Source of the DNA: Chordibacter sp038110535
GTDB lineage: Bacteria > Verrucomicrobiota > Verrucomicrobiia > Opitutales > Seribacteraceae
Assembly: GCA_038110535.1 (NCBI GenBank)
Contig: JAYNJW010000024.1
Span: 1-25,998 of the forward strand
DNA: 25,998 bases
Direction: 5' to 3'
The notes under the pieces are model-generated. The model did no database searches, was not told where the DNA came from, and worked only from the letters and a program-made list of their open reading frames with translations. A program made the translations under genes and the position numbers. Below are positions 18,145-25,801 of the stretch, piece after piece. The number at the start of each line of letters is the position of its first letter. Position 1 is the first letter of the stretch.

Positions 18145-19032
18145 CTAAAAGAAGAAATCCGCATAAATCATTCGATGATCGGATCCTTCCAGGCAACGAA
18201 AGTGGTCTGCGATGCGACCGGAATCCGGGACGTAGGCATTGAACATCGCAGGACTGGCCAGCATGTAGTCGATTCGATCATAGCTGTCCTGTTTGGCGTA
18301 ATGATGGGTCCAAAAACGCCCCATGAAGTCTCGGCAAGGAAGCATGTGATGCAAAACCGTCTTGTTCACCTGAAGAAATCGCCGGAGCGGGGCGCTTTTC
18401 TTGAAGTCGTTGAAATCTCCCACGATCAAGTGCATGGAATTTGATTCAGGAGGATGGTTTTGGCGGATAAAATCCCTGATGCATCGAGCTTCCTTTTCCC
18501 GAAGCATCGATGACTGAGGATCGTCGTCTCGCTCCGTCCACTTGCTCTTCAGGTGAAGATTGAAGAGGCGCCACTCGATTCCTGAGGTTCGAAAAGTCAC
18601 TTCCATCAGCCCACGACGGAGAAAAAGCTTCTGATTGAAATATTGGAGCTCAAGGTTCGAATGATCGATGCAAACTTCAAGGGGCAAACGACTCAGCAAT
18701 GCCAGGTGTCTCTCTTCGCCCTCTCGCCCCTTGGCCCAAAAGCAATGTTTGTAGTTTCCTATTCCGCTGGAATTCAAATCCTGCCAAAATTCTTCCAGCA
18801 AAGGCGCTCCTCCCATCTCCTGAATGGCCAGCACGTCCGGATTCACACTTTTAACGATCGAGCGTATGATCTTTTTCTCGCTTTCCGGCTTGGGATAGTT
18901 CTCCAACCACCTGTCGCCCGCCAAGCGATCCATCACCAAGTAGTTCCTTAGGTTGAAGGACGCCACGCGAACGCGCTCCCCCCACAGGGCGGAAGCGATG
19001 CATACAAGGATAACGGCCGAACCGGATCGCAA
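18145..19032 (-). CDS. secreted endonuclease/exonuclease/phosphatase (EEP) superfamily protein
   Basis: This 295-residue metal-dependent phosphoesterase has the DNase I-like fold. The EEP motifs are in order: ASFNLRNY with N27, IQEMGG with E72, FNLHLKSKW with H160, VGDFNDF with D206 and N208, YDRIDYML with D255, and GSDHRM with D285 and H286. All catalytic and metal-binding positions are present. The N-terminus (MRSGSAVILVCIASALWG) looks like a short signal peptide, so it may act outside the cytoplasm. The start is TTG at 19032, supported by GAGG five bases upstream that overlaps the stop of the preceding SHD1-repeat gene. Substrate could be nucleic acid, a phospholipid head group or another phosphodiester. 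Confidence 0.88.
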   Translation of the reverse strand: MRSGSAVILVCIASALWGERVRVASFNLRNYLVMDRLAGDRWLENYPKPESEKKIIRSIVKSVNPDVLAIQEMGGAPLLEEFWQDLNSSGIGNYKHCFWAKGREGEERHLALLSRLPLEVCIDHSNLELQYFNQKLFLRRGLMEVTFRTSGIEWRLFNLHLKSKWTERDDDPQSSMLREKEARCIRDFIRQNHPPESNSMHLIVGDFNDFKKSAPLRRFLQVNKTVLHHMLPCRDFMGRFWTHHYAKQDSYDRIDYMLASPAMFNAYVPDSGRIADHFRCLEGSDHRMIYADFFF

Positions 19033-19039
19033 GTTTGCC

Positions 19040-20689
19040 TCAACTCCCGCGTATGACTTTCATGACCAGCCTCTCCCCGCGACCGATTTCCAAACGGTCC
19101 TTGTACTTGGCCGCGTTGGCGTAATCCTTGAGAGCCTCCGATCCATCTACGTTCCTCAGCAACAGGTATGCGCCTTGCACGGGATAAATCTCGGCATAAC
19201 CGGACCACCATACCAAATTCGCCTTTCGTGTGCTCGATGGTTCGAACTTGATTCGATGGTCGCCGAATGGCTCGCCGTTGAACTCGGCATATTTGACCGG
19301 GTTGTACTCGACGTCCTTCCTGCCCCCCTTGGTGAGCTTTGCCTGAATCTCCTTCCATGATTCGTCGAAGGGAAACTTCAATCGCTTGCCTTGAACCGGG
19401 TCTACGTAAAGAGCGCCGTCGCCGGAAGCTTTCTTGACGTCCTCAATGGTTGCGTTCTTGGCATCGGCCAAAACCGATGGAGATTTGACGCGGATCACCA
19501 AAATGGTGGGAAATTCGACCGATGAGGGCTCCTTGGCTTCTCCCCAAAAGGACAGGCCGGCGTGCGTGAGTTCGAAATTGAACTCAAAGGTGGTACCGTT
19601 GTCCCATTCTCCTTTTACCGTGGTGGTCTTTCTGTCATTGGATACGGGTGGACTTTCCGCGAGCGATTTGAGCTTGCGATGTTCATGACCCCCTCGATCT
19701 CTGAACTCTCCATAGAAGGTGACGTTATACGGGTCTTTTTGTACCCTTTGCCCATCCTTGAGCAACCAGACGTGCGCCGATCTTCCGGACGCTACCACTC
19801 CGGCCTCAAAAGCAACGCTTTCCAGATAGCAGTTGTAGTTGCCCCATTTTCCTGAACCATAACGATCCAGAGCCTTTTCATTACCCGACAAAATCGTGGG
19901 GACCAAGGACTTCTTCAATTTCTGCAAGGCCTTGCCCAAGGCGACCGATTGGGCGGAAAGCTTGTCCCATGAAAGAACATATGGCGAAGAACGCCTCGGT
20001 ACGCTGAGGGTGATCACGTTGTCGTCCGCAGAAACGAAGGTTGCTTGCAAGGGGTCTCCCGCGGCGCTGACCCAGCTGTGCACTTTGTCCAAATCCGCTT
20101 CCACGACTTTTGGGGGAACCACCTTTTCAGGTTTGGAAGCCAATGTTTTGGCAGCGGGGGGAGCCGGACGATGCTTTTCGGCCAGCGCCTGCAGTAATTT
20201 TGCCAATGTTTGGGATTCATCGGAGAATTTGCTCATCTCCAAAGTGAACTCCTGAGCCCCTCCGTTTCTTGCCAGAGAGAGTTGATCTGCCTGCAAAGAA
20301 ACGAATTTTGCCTTGAGCGAACGACCGTCTGCACTTTCCCAGTCATGTTCGAGGTCCAAAGCCTCCGGCCCGAGGTCCGCTTCAGCCACCACTTCGGCCA
20401 CGACTTCGTCGAAAGGCGAGGATGGAGCAAGTGCCGGAGCAAGCTTGGGGGCGCCGAGTTGCCTCGCCAATGCCTGCGACTCTGCGGACAGGGTATTGAG
20501 GGGGGCGGGATAAACGACGCCGTTGCTCAATTTGATGGTAACGGTTTGAGCGGCTTCATCAAAGGATAGAAAGGATGCCTGCAAGGTTCTTCCCTGCAGG
20601 TCCGTCCATGAGTGGAGGGTCTCTTCCTGTCCGAACAAATGCAACAGTGGAAAGAGAAGAAAGGTTGATATAAGGTAGGGCTTTTTCAT
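19040..20689 (-). CDS. secreted protein with three SHD1-like repeats
   Basis: The start MKKPYLISTFLLFPLLHLFG at 20689 gives a clean signal peptide and a 549-residue product; an upstream in-frame start at 20761 would bury the signal inside. Three repeats of an SLA1-homology (SHD1)-like module follow, at about residues 24-79, 112-170 and 201-258. Each starts with W-x-x-x-x-G-x-x-L-x-A-x-F and ends with a short L/F-S-x-x-S-x-x-L-x-K/R helix. They are joined by Ala/Pro-rich linkers. The C-terminal half (from about 280) contains YGSGKWGNYNCYLESV and WGEAKEPSSVEFP and is not recognised. SHD1 modules are frequent in exported Verrucomicrobiota and Planctomycetota proteins; their ligand is unknown. 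The ATG overlaps the glcD stop (ATGA). Confidence 0.8.
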   Translation of the reverse strand: MKKPYLISTFLLFPLLHLFGQEETLHSWTDLQGRTLQASFLSFDEAAQTVTIKLSNGVVYPAPLNTLSAESQALARQLGAPKLAPALAPSSPFDEVVAEVVAEADLGPEALDLEHDWESADGRSLKAKFVSLQADQLSLARNGGAQEFTLEMSKFSDESQTLAKLLQALAEKHRPAPPAAKTLASKPEKVVPPKVVEADLDKVHSWVSAAGDPLQATFVSADDNVITLSVPRRSSPYVLSWDKLSAQSVALGKALQKLKKSLVPTILSGNEKALDRYGSGKWGNYNCYLESVAFEAGVVASGRSAHVWLLKDGQRVQKDPYNVTFYGEFRDRGGHEHRKLKSLAESPPVSNDRKTTTVKGEWDNGTTFEFNFELTHAGLSFWGEAKEPSSVEFPTILVIRVKSPSVLADAKNATIEDVKKASGDGALYVDPVQGKRLKFPFDESWKEIQAKLTKGGRKDVEYNPVKYAEFNGEPFGDHRIKFEPSSTRKANLVWWSGYAEIYPVQGAYLLLRNVDGSEALKDYANAAKYKDRLEIGRGERLVMKVIRGS

Positions 20690-22155
20690 GCTTCCTGAGG
20701 TTTTGGTTCTTCGTTGTCTAATTCCCATGACAAAGTCACGGATATCTTTTTTTGCTCCCAAGGATGGAAAACGTCAAAAATTTTTCCCGGATTTAAGATA
20801 TTGTTGGGATCAAGCGCTTGCTTGACCGCGCGCATGGCAGTCCATTCCGCATGGTTGAACTGATCTCGAACAAAGGGTGTTTTGGCCAACCCCACTCCGT
20901 GCTCCCCGCTGATTGCCCCGCCCAGTTCGATCACCTTGCTCATCAATTCACGAAGCGCGCAAACCGCCCGACTCGTCTCCTCCTCGTTTTCCTCGTCGTA
21001 CATCAGATTGACGTGCAGGTTCCCGTCTCCGCAGTGCCCGAAGACACCTATCCTGATGCCATGTCTCTTTCGCAGTTCCTCAACGCTTCGAACCAATTCG
21101 ACTTGTCGTTTCAAGGGTACCACCACGTCCTCATTCAGTTTTGTGGAAGCCAGCTTTTTCATCGAAGACGAACCCTGCCGACGGACTTCCCACAATTTCT
21201 CCGCCTCCTCCACGGTTTTGGCCGATCGATAAGCCAGAGAAGTTTCCTTCAACCAACTTTCCAAAGCCTCACTCTGCTCTTCCACTTCCCGTTCGTTTCC
21301 GTCCAGTTCCATCAGCAGCATCGGCTGAGGACCAATCGAGGGGAACACTTCCGAACCCAGGTATTTTTGCAGGCAATCAATCGTCCACCGATCCATGTAC
21401 TCGAGAATGGATGGGCGCAGACCCAGTTTACGCAAAGCTTGCGGAGAGGACAGTGCCGTTTCGTCGGATTCGAAAGCTCCAAGAAAGGTACGGGTGGTCT
21501 TAGGCAAATCAATCAGACGGACTGTAACCTCGGTGACCACACCCAACGTTCCCTCGCTGCCCACCCAGAGGTCCCGCAAGTTGTAACCGGTGGCAAACTT
21601 GCGGGTCGCCCTACCCCAACGCGCGTATTCCCCATTGGCAAGGTATCCTCCAAGGGCGAGTACGTAATCTCGGGTAACTCCATACTTCACACAACGCAAA
21701 CCACCTGCATTGCAGGCGACGTTCCCTCCGATGGTACAGAATTTTTTGGAGGACGGATCGGGCGGGTAAAACAGCCCCAGTTGTGCCGCAGCAGCCTGAA
21801 GATCGGCCACCAACACGCCCGGACCACAACGGGCAAGTTGATTCTCCTCGTCTATTTCCAGATCATTCAACCTGGACACGTCGAGCACCCATCCTCCACG
21901 GATCGGGGTTGCTCCACCGGTCAGGGATGACCCCGCCCCACGGGCGGTGACGGGCACGCAAAAGCGGTTGGCGATTGCAAGGACCCGACCAACCTGGTCA
22001 GCCTCTTGCACCTGAATAACCGCTTCAGGCAAGAAACTGATCTTGAGGCCATCGTAGGAAGCGTCTTCTCTTTTTTCGCAAGCAGTCTCCACGCAGCCGC
22101 CCAATTGTTCGCGCAATTGCTCAAGGGGAAGGTGCCGGGAAGAGGATTCTTTCAT
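20686..22155 (-). CDS. glcD: GlcD-type FAD-binding oxidase (glycolate/D-lactate dehydrogenase subunit)
   Basis: This 489-residue flavoprotein oxidises a 2-hydroxy acid such as glycolate or D-lactate. The N-terminal FAD_binding_4 domain shows VTARGAGSSLTGGATPIRGG (about residues 69-88), then CTIGGNVACNAGGLRCVKYG and LWVGSEGTLGVVTEVTVRL. The FAD-oxidase C-terminal domain shows GVFGHCGDGNLHVNLMYD, GGAISGEHGVGLAK and LDPNNILNPGKIFD. Length matches GlcD. The usual partners GlcE and GlcF are not in the window, so it could be a stand-alone D-2-hydroxyacid dehydrogenase. It follows an SBF-like symporter gene by 64 bases and overlaps the SHD1-repeat gene by ATGA. Confidence 0.92.
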   Translation of the reverse strand: MKESSSRHLPLEQLREQLGGCVETACEKREDASYDGLKISFLPEAVIQVQEADQVGRVLAIANRFCVPVTARGAGSSLTGGATPIRGGWVLDVSRLNDLEIDEENQLARCGPGVLVADLQAAAAQLGLFYPPDPSSKKFCTIGGNVACNAGGLRCVKYGVTRDYVLALGGYLANGEYARWGRATRKFATGYNLRDLWVGSEGTLGVVTEVTVRLIDLPKTTRTFLGAFESDETALSSPQALRKLGLRPSILEYMDRWTIDCLQKYLGSEVFPSIGPQPMLLMELDGNEREVEEQSEALESWLKETSLAYRSAKTVEEAEKLWEVRRQGSSSMKKLASTKLNEDVVVPLKRQVELVRSVEELRKRHGIRIGVFGHCGDGNLHVNLMYDEENEEETSRAVCALRELMSKVIELGGAISGEHGVGLAKTPFVRDQFNHAEWTAMRAVKQALDPNNILNPGKIFDVFHPWEQKKISVTLSWELDNEEPKPQEA

Positions 22156-22219
22156 AGCAGAAGCTTTACCTTACAAGGGGTCCCATGTTTCATCCATGCA
22201 AAAAACCTACTTAAGATCG

Positions 22220-23215
22220 TCATCCTTTCCCTCTTAAATATGCAAGGACGCCGGCTCCGGCAACCAGTTGAAACGAATGGTATAGGGCAAGGGGCAAAAC
22301 GATCCAGATCCAGCCCTGAATCGTCCCTGTTCCCATCATCGCGAAAACAAGGGGAATTCCGGTGGCAAGCGACTTTTGAGAAACCACGAAATAAATGCTT
22401 TTTCGCTCGGGCATGCTTACCCCCGCAATCATCCCGCATGCCCAGCCAAAAAAGGAGAGAATGAGCCAGCAGGCAATTATCCATGCAAGTAATTCCATCC
22501 ATTGATTGAAGGAGTGATCCAGCAGGCCTAGTGAAGTCCCCGAGGCAAAAGCGATATAGGAGAGGAAAAGAATGCATCCCTGAGGCACCATTCTTTCCCA
22601 GTTCCCCACCGGTTCGCCCACCAAGGGTATTTTCTTCGATAGATACCCTAAAACAGCGGGTAAGACAATCAGGAGTCCCAACCTTGGGTAAACCCCCTCG
22701 GCCATACTCAAGCAAGAGACTCCATCATATCCCACACCGTAAAGCCACCCACCGCTCAACAGGGGAAAAAGAAAAGGAGCGATGAAATTGGAAAGAAAGG
22801 AGTGCCCAAGGGCAAACTCGATATTCCCTCCTGCCTCTCGCGCATAGACCACACAGCTTGATATGGTGGAGGGCAGAACCAGAACCACCAGAAACCCAAG
22901 GAGGTAGGAAGAGGAGGACAGGTTGGACAGGAAAAGTGCAGTTGCCACAATCCAGGGCAGAAAGAAAATGCCGCACTGCACCACCAGGGTGACCATCGGG
23001 CGCTTCAACTCCAACCACAACCCGTTCAGGGAAAGGCTTCTTCCCAGAAAAACAAAAACGATAAAGGTCGCTACCGATGACCACTGTCCGGACTGAACCC
23101 ATTTGCTTGCACTGAATGGATCCGGGAAAAGCGCCCCGGCCACCGCAGCCAGCAACAACCCCAAGACAAATCCTGTTCCTGCGGGAAAACCTCGATTCCT
23201 TGCCTCGATTTTCAT
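22220..23215 (-). CDS. SBF-like (YfeH-type) sodium-dependent symporter
   Basis: This 331-residue inner-membrane protein has about nine to ten hydrophobic segments. The segment VLPSTISSCVVYAREAGGN, followed by ALGHSFLSNFIAPFLFPLL, matches the conserved core of bile acid:sodium symporter-like (SBF-like, PF13593, YfeH) proteins. The later motif VVSQKSLATGIPLVFAMM is the second half of the repeat. Members carry organic anions with sodium; substrates of the YfeH branch are poorly known. The downstream GlcD-type oxidase suggests that the substrate could be a hydroxy acid, but that is inference from gene order only. No Shine-Dalgarno precedes the ATG. Confidence 0.88.
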   Translation of the reverse strand: MKIEARNRGFPAGTGFVLGLLLAAVAGALFPDPFSASKWVQSGQWSSVATFIVFVFLGRSLSLNGLWLELKRPMVTLVVQCGIFFLPWIVATALFLSNLSSSSYLLGFLVVLVLPSTISSCVVYAREAGGNIEFALGHSFLSNFIAPFLFPLLSGGWLYGVGYDGVSCLSMAEGVYPRLGLLIVLPAVLGYLSKKIPLVGEPVGNWERMVPQGCILFLSYIAFASGTSLGLLDHSFNQWMELLAWIIACWLILSFFGWACGMIAGVSMPERKSIYFVVSQKSLATGIPLVFAMMGTGTIQGWIWIVLPLALYHSFQLVAGAGVLAYLRGKG

Positions 23216-23289
23216 AATAAGATTAATAAATCAATTGGCGCAAACTGGCCCGATATCCAACCGTTAATGCGAAAACCCTTTTTTCTCCC

Positions 23290-23958
23290 ATGACCATTCG
23301 ACTTCTTACCGTGGATGCCGCCGGCACCTTGGTGCGGCCCTGGCCTTCCGTAGGCGCCGTATACGGAAGAACCGCCCGTGAATACGGCATCGAAGCAACG
23401 GATGACGAGGTCGATCGAAATTTCTACCAGGCATTTGGGAAATTACAGGTTTGCAAGAAAACCAATGGAGGAGAGGAGAAGGAATTCTGGAGACAGGTGG
23501 TAACCGAGACCTTCCGGCCTTTTTCCGGAGACAAAGACATCGAACCCTTGTTCGAAGATTTGTGGAACCTCTTTGCCCGCGGTGATTGCTGGAAAGTGGC
23601 CGAAGGTGCAATGGATACCTTGACTACGCTCCGAGATCGTGGCTATGAACTGGCGGTGCTTTCCAATAACGATTCCCGGCTCCGCACCGTACTCGCCGAT
23701 CTCAAAGTCGATCAAGTCTTCCACCACCTTTTCATTTCCAGCGAAATGGGCTGCGAAAAACCCGACCTTGAGATCTTCAGACAGGTTGAAGCTTCCACCG
23801 GCAAGCTACCGGAAGAAATCCTTCACTTGGGGGACAGTCATGCTCGTGATTTTGAGGGAGCGCGCAAAGCGGGATGGTCGGCCCTTCTCTTTGGCAAACC
23901 CAAGTTGGAGACCGATCAGATTTCCTGTTTTCCCGAATTGCTTCATCGCTTGCCGTGA
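23290..23958 (+). CDS. HAD superfamily hydrolase, REG-2/HDHD3-like
   Basis: This 222-residue protein has a Rossmann-like HAD core with a helical cap of subfamily IA. Motif I is LLTVDAAGTLV with nucleophile D9; the usual second Asp two residues later is Ala (A11). Motif II is the VLSNND Ser, motif III the Lys of CEKPDLEIF, and motif IV the acidic pair in HLGDSHARDFEGARKAGW. The DAxGTL motif and the overall layout resemble the REG-2/HDHD3 group of eukaryotes and bacteria. Its stop overlaps the likely pabB start, so it belongs to the pab operon. A phosphatase role in folate synthesis is possible but not shown; lack of the second Asp argues for caution. Confidence 0.9.
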   Translation: MTIRLLTVDAAGTLVRPWPSVGAVYGRTAREYGIEATDDEVDRNFYQAFGKLQVCKKTNGGEEKEFWRQVVTETFRPFSGDKDIEPLFEDLWNLFARGDCWKVAEGAMDTLTTLRDRGYELAVLSNNDSRLRTVLADLKVDQVFHHLFISSEMGCEKPDLEIFRQVEASTGKLPEEILHLGDSHARDFEGARKAGWSALLFGKPKLETDQISCFPELLHRLP

Positions 23959-25199
23959 TTGAATTGTCCTCGTCCATTCCACTCGAGCGATTACAGGCTC
24001 TGCAAGCCGAACAAATTGCCATCCGCTCGGTTTCTTCCAATGAATGGATCGCCTACCTTGACTTCAAAGAGGTAACGGAACCATCTTCCTTAGACCCCAA
24101 GGGAAGCCTGGAGCATCTTCAATGCAAAGAAGAAAAGCCCTCCGGCCTTTCCTTCGAGGGCTGGGTGGGGTTTTTCGGATACGAGTTTCTCGCCTCTCAT
24201 TTCGGACTCAAGCTTATCGCTTCTCGTGACCTTAGCGTACCGGATGGATGGTTTGGCAGACCAACCAGCCTTGTTCGCATAACCGACGAGACCACCCGCA
24301 TCGAATCCTTCAATTCGCAAAGAGAGCGGGAAATCGCAGAAATGCTCGAGGCTTCCTCCAACCCTGTCATTCCTCGGTTCAAGGCAAAGTCACTCAAGTG
24401 CAACCTTTCTTTCGAGCAATACCAACGGCTCTTTCATCAGGCCCGTGTAGCCATCCTCGACGGAGAAACCTATCAGATCAAGATTTCCCAGCGCTTCGAG
24501 GCCAAGGCCGAGATCGATCCCCTGCTTGCGTTCGTCAAACTTTCACGGGCGAACCCGGCTCCGGAAGCCTTTTTTCTTCACACCCCTTCCTTCTCGATCG
24601 TAAGCTGCTCTCCGGAGATGGTGATTGAAAAAACCGGCGACCGGATTCTCACCCGTCCCATCGGAGGCACCTACGCCCGAGATGCTTCGCTTTGCGAGCA
24701 ATCCGTGATCGAACGGTTCCTCAGCGACCCCAAGGAAGTGTCCGAGCACAACATGCTGGTGGATCTGGAACGCAACGACCTTTCCTCTTTGTGCCTGCCC
24801 GGAAGCGTACGCCTGGAAAGATTCCGGGAAGTCGAGACCTATTCGCATCTTCATCACCTCGTATCCACCATCCGTGGAAAACTTAGGCAAGGGGCTACCC
24901 TCGGGGATATTCTCAAGGGAATGTTGCCGGGCGGAAGCATCACCGGTTGTCCCAAGCATCGCACCATGGAATGGATCGATCGTCTGGAACCCTGCTTTCG
25001 CGGACCTTACACCGGCAGTTTCGGCATTATCGAGGACGGGGGAGATTTGCGGTTCAACCTCATCATTCGCTCCATGTTGATTCTGGGCGATCGTTGCTAC
25101 ACCCAAGCAGGCGGAGGCATCGTTGTCGATTCCACTCCCGAATACGAATACCGTGAAAACCAAATCAAGGCTCAAGCCTTGCTTGACCTTTTGGCATGA
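23955..25199 (+). CDS. pabB: aminodeoxychorismate synthase component I
   Basis: PabB converts chorismate, with ammonia from PabA, to 4-amino-4-deoxychorismate for folate synthesis. From GTG at 23955, which overlaps the HAD stop as GTGA, it has 414 residues; an ATG at 23874 inside the HAD gene would add 27 residues. The chorismate-binding domain shows DGETYQIKISQRF, the motif PIGGTYARD, EHNMLVDLERND, LHHLVSTIRGKL and PGGSITGCPKHRTMEWID; GGSITG is PabB-like rather than the AGTLSG of TrpE. The Lys of the E. coli PIKGT motif is replaced by Gly. The following pabA and a class IV aminotransferase support PabB over TrpE. Confidence 0.9.
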   Translation: MIELSSSIPLERLQALQAEQIAIRSVSSNEWIAYLDFKEVTEPSSLDPKGSLEHLQCKEEKPSGLSFEGWVGFFGYEFLASHFGLKLIASRDLSVPDGWFGRPTSLVRITDETTRIESFNSQREREIAEMLEASSNPVIPRFKAKSLKCNLSFEQYQRLFHQARVAILDGETYQIKISQRFEAKAEIDPLLAFVKLSRANPAPEAFFLHTPSFSIVSCSPEMVIEKTGDRILTRPIGGTYARDASLCEQSVIERFLSDPKEVSEHNMLVDLERNDLSSLCLPGSVRLERFREVETYSHLHHLVSTIRGKLRQGATLGDILKGMLPGGSITGCPKHRTMEWIDRLEPCFRGPYTGSFGIIEDGGDLRFNLIIRSMLILGDRCYTQAGGGIVVDSTPEYEYRENQIKAQALLDLLA

Positions 25200-25801
25200 T
25201 TCTTCTCGTTGATCATCAGGATTCCTTTACCCGAAACCTTGAGCATCTTCTGGCCGGTTTCGATGAAGTCATGGTACGAGATCGCAAGGAAACCACGCCC
25301 TCGATGATCGAGCATGCCGAAATGCTGGTGCTTTCCCCCGGCCCCGGTCGCCCAGCCGACTACCCCGAGACTGTGGCTCTTTATCAAGCTTGGAAAGGCA
25401 AACTTCCCATCCTTGGAATCTGCCTTGGGTTTCAGTTGATTCTTGAGCAGGAGGGAGGGGCGATCATCCGACAGTCCCGGGTTCTCCACGGCGTGGAGAC
25501 CGATGCATCGATAGACCCGCTTTCTGCAACCTATCGAGGAATGGGGAGCGTCCTGCGAGTCGCCCGCTACCACTCCCTGCAAATCGACCCCAACAGTCTG
25601 TGCGCTCTTCCTTCCACCATTTGCATTACGGGAAAAGATCCCATTGGGGACGCTCCGCTCAGTTTCGAGGACTTGGAACGCAAACTCTTTGGCTTGCAGT
25701 ACCACCCTGAATCCTTTCTAACCAACAATGGATTTCAGCTGATCGCAAACGTTCGTCATGCAAGCTTGGAGGGCAGCGGGGCAACCCGACAATCATCCTG
25801 A
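25196..25801 (+). CDS. pabA: aminodeoxychorismate synthase component II (glutamine amidotransferase)
   Basis: PabA releases ammonia from glutamine and passes it to PabB. The 201 residues form a class I glutamine amidotransferase: LLVDHQDSFTRNL at the N-terminus, LSPGPGRPAD, the nucleophile C76 in ILGICLGFQ, and the His-Glu pair H170 and E172 in GLQYHPESF. The ATG overlaps the pabB stop as ATGA, so translation is coupled. The anthranilate synthase subunit TrpG is nearly indistinguishable by sequence, and one such subunit can serve both enzymes; gene order here favours PabA. Its end is overlapped by 44 bases by the next gene. Confidence 0.9.
   Translation: MILLVDHQDSFTRNLEHLLAGFDEVMVRDRKETTPSMIEHAEMLVLSPGPGRPADYPETVALYQAWKGKLPILGICLGFQLILEQEGGAIIRQSRVLHGVETDASIDPLSATYRGMGSVLRVARYHSLQIDPNSLCALPSTICITGKDPIGDAPLSFEDLERKLFGLQYHPESFLTNNGFQLIANVRHASLEGSGATRQSS

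Noticed and set aside
20690..20761. Upstream in-frame start of the SHD1-repeat protein
   Set aside because: It would place 24 charged residues before an otherwise perfect signal peptide and extend the overlap with glcD; the ATG at 20689 has AGGA just upstream and an ATGA overlap.
20818..21930. Long open frame of 370 codons on the plus strand, antisense to glcD
   Set aside because: It is fully contained in a well-conserved glcD with all family motifs, and its protein lacks any recognisable domain and has an odd composition; it is a shadow of codon bias.
23874..23954. ATG at 23874 as the pabB start
   Set aside because: It would overlap the HAD gene by 85 bases with no Shine-Dalgarno; GTG at 23955 with a GTGA overlap is simpler, though the longer form cannot be excluded.
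24543..25175. 210-codon minus-strand frame antisense to pabB
   Set aside because: pabB on the other strand carries the conserved chorismate-binding motifs throughout this interval.
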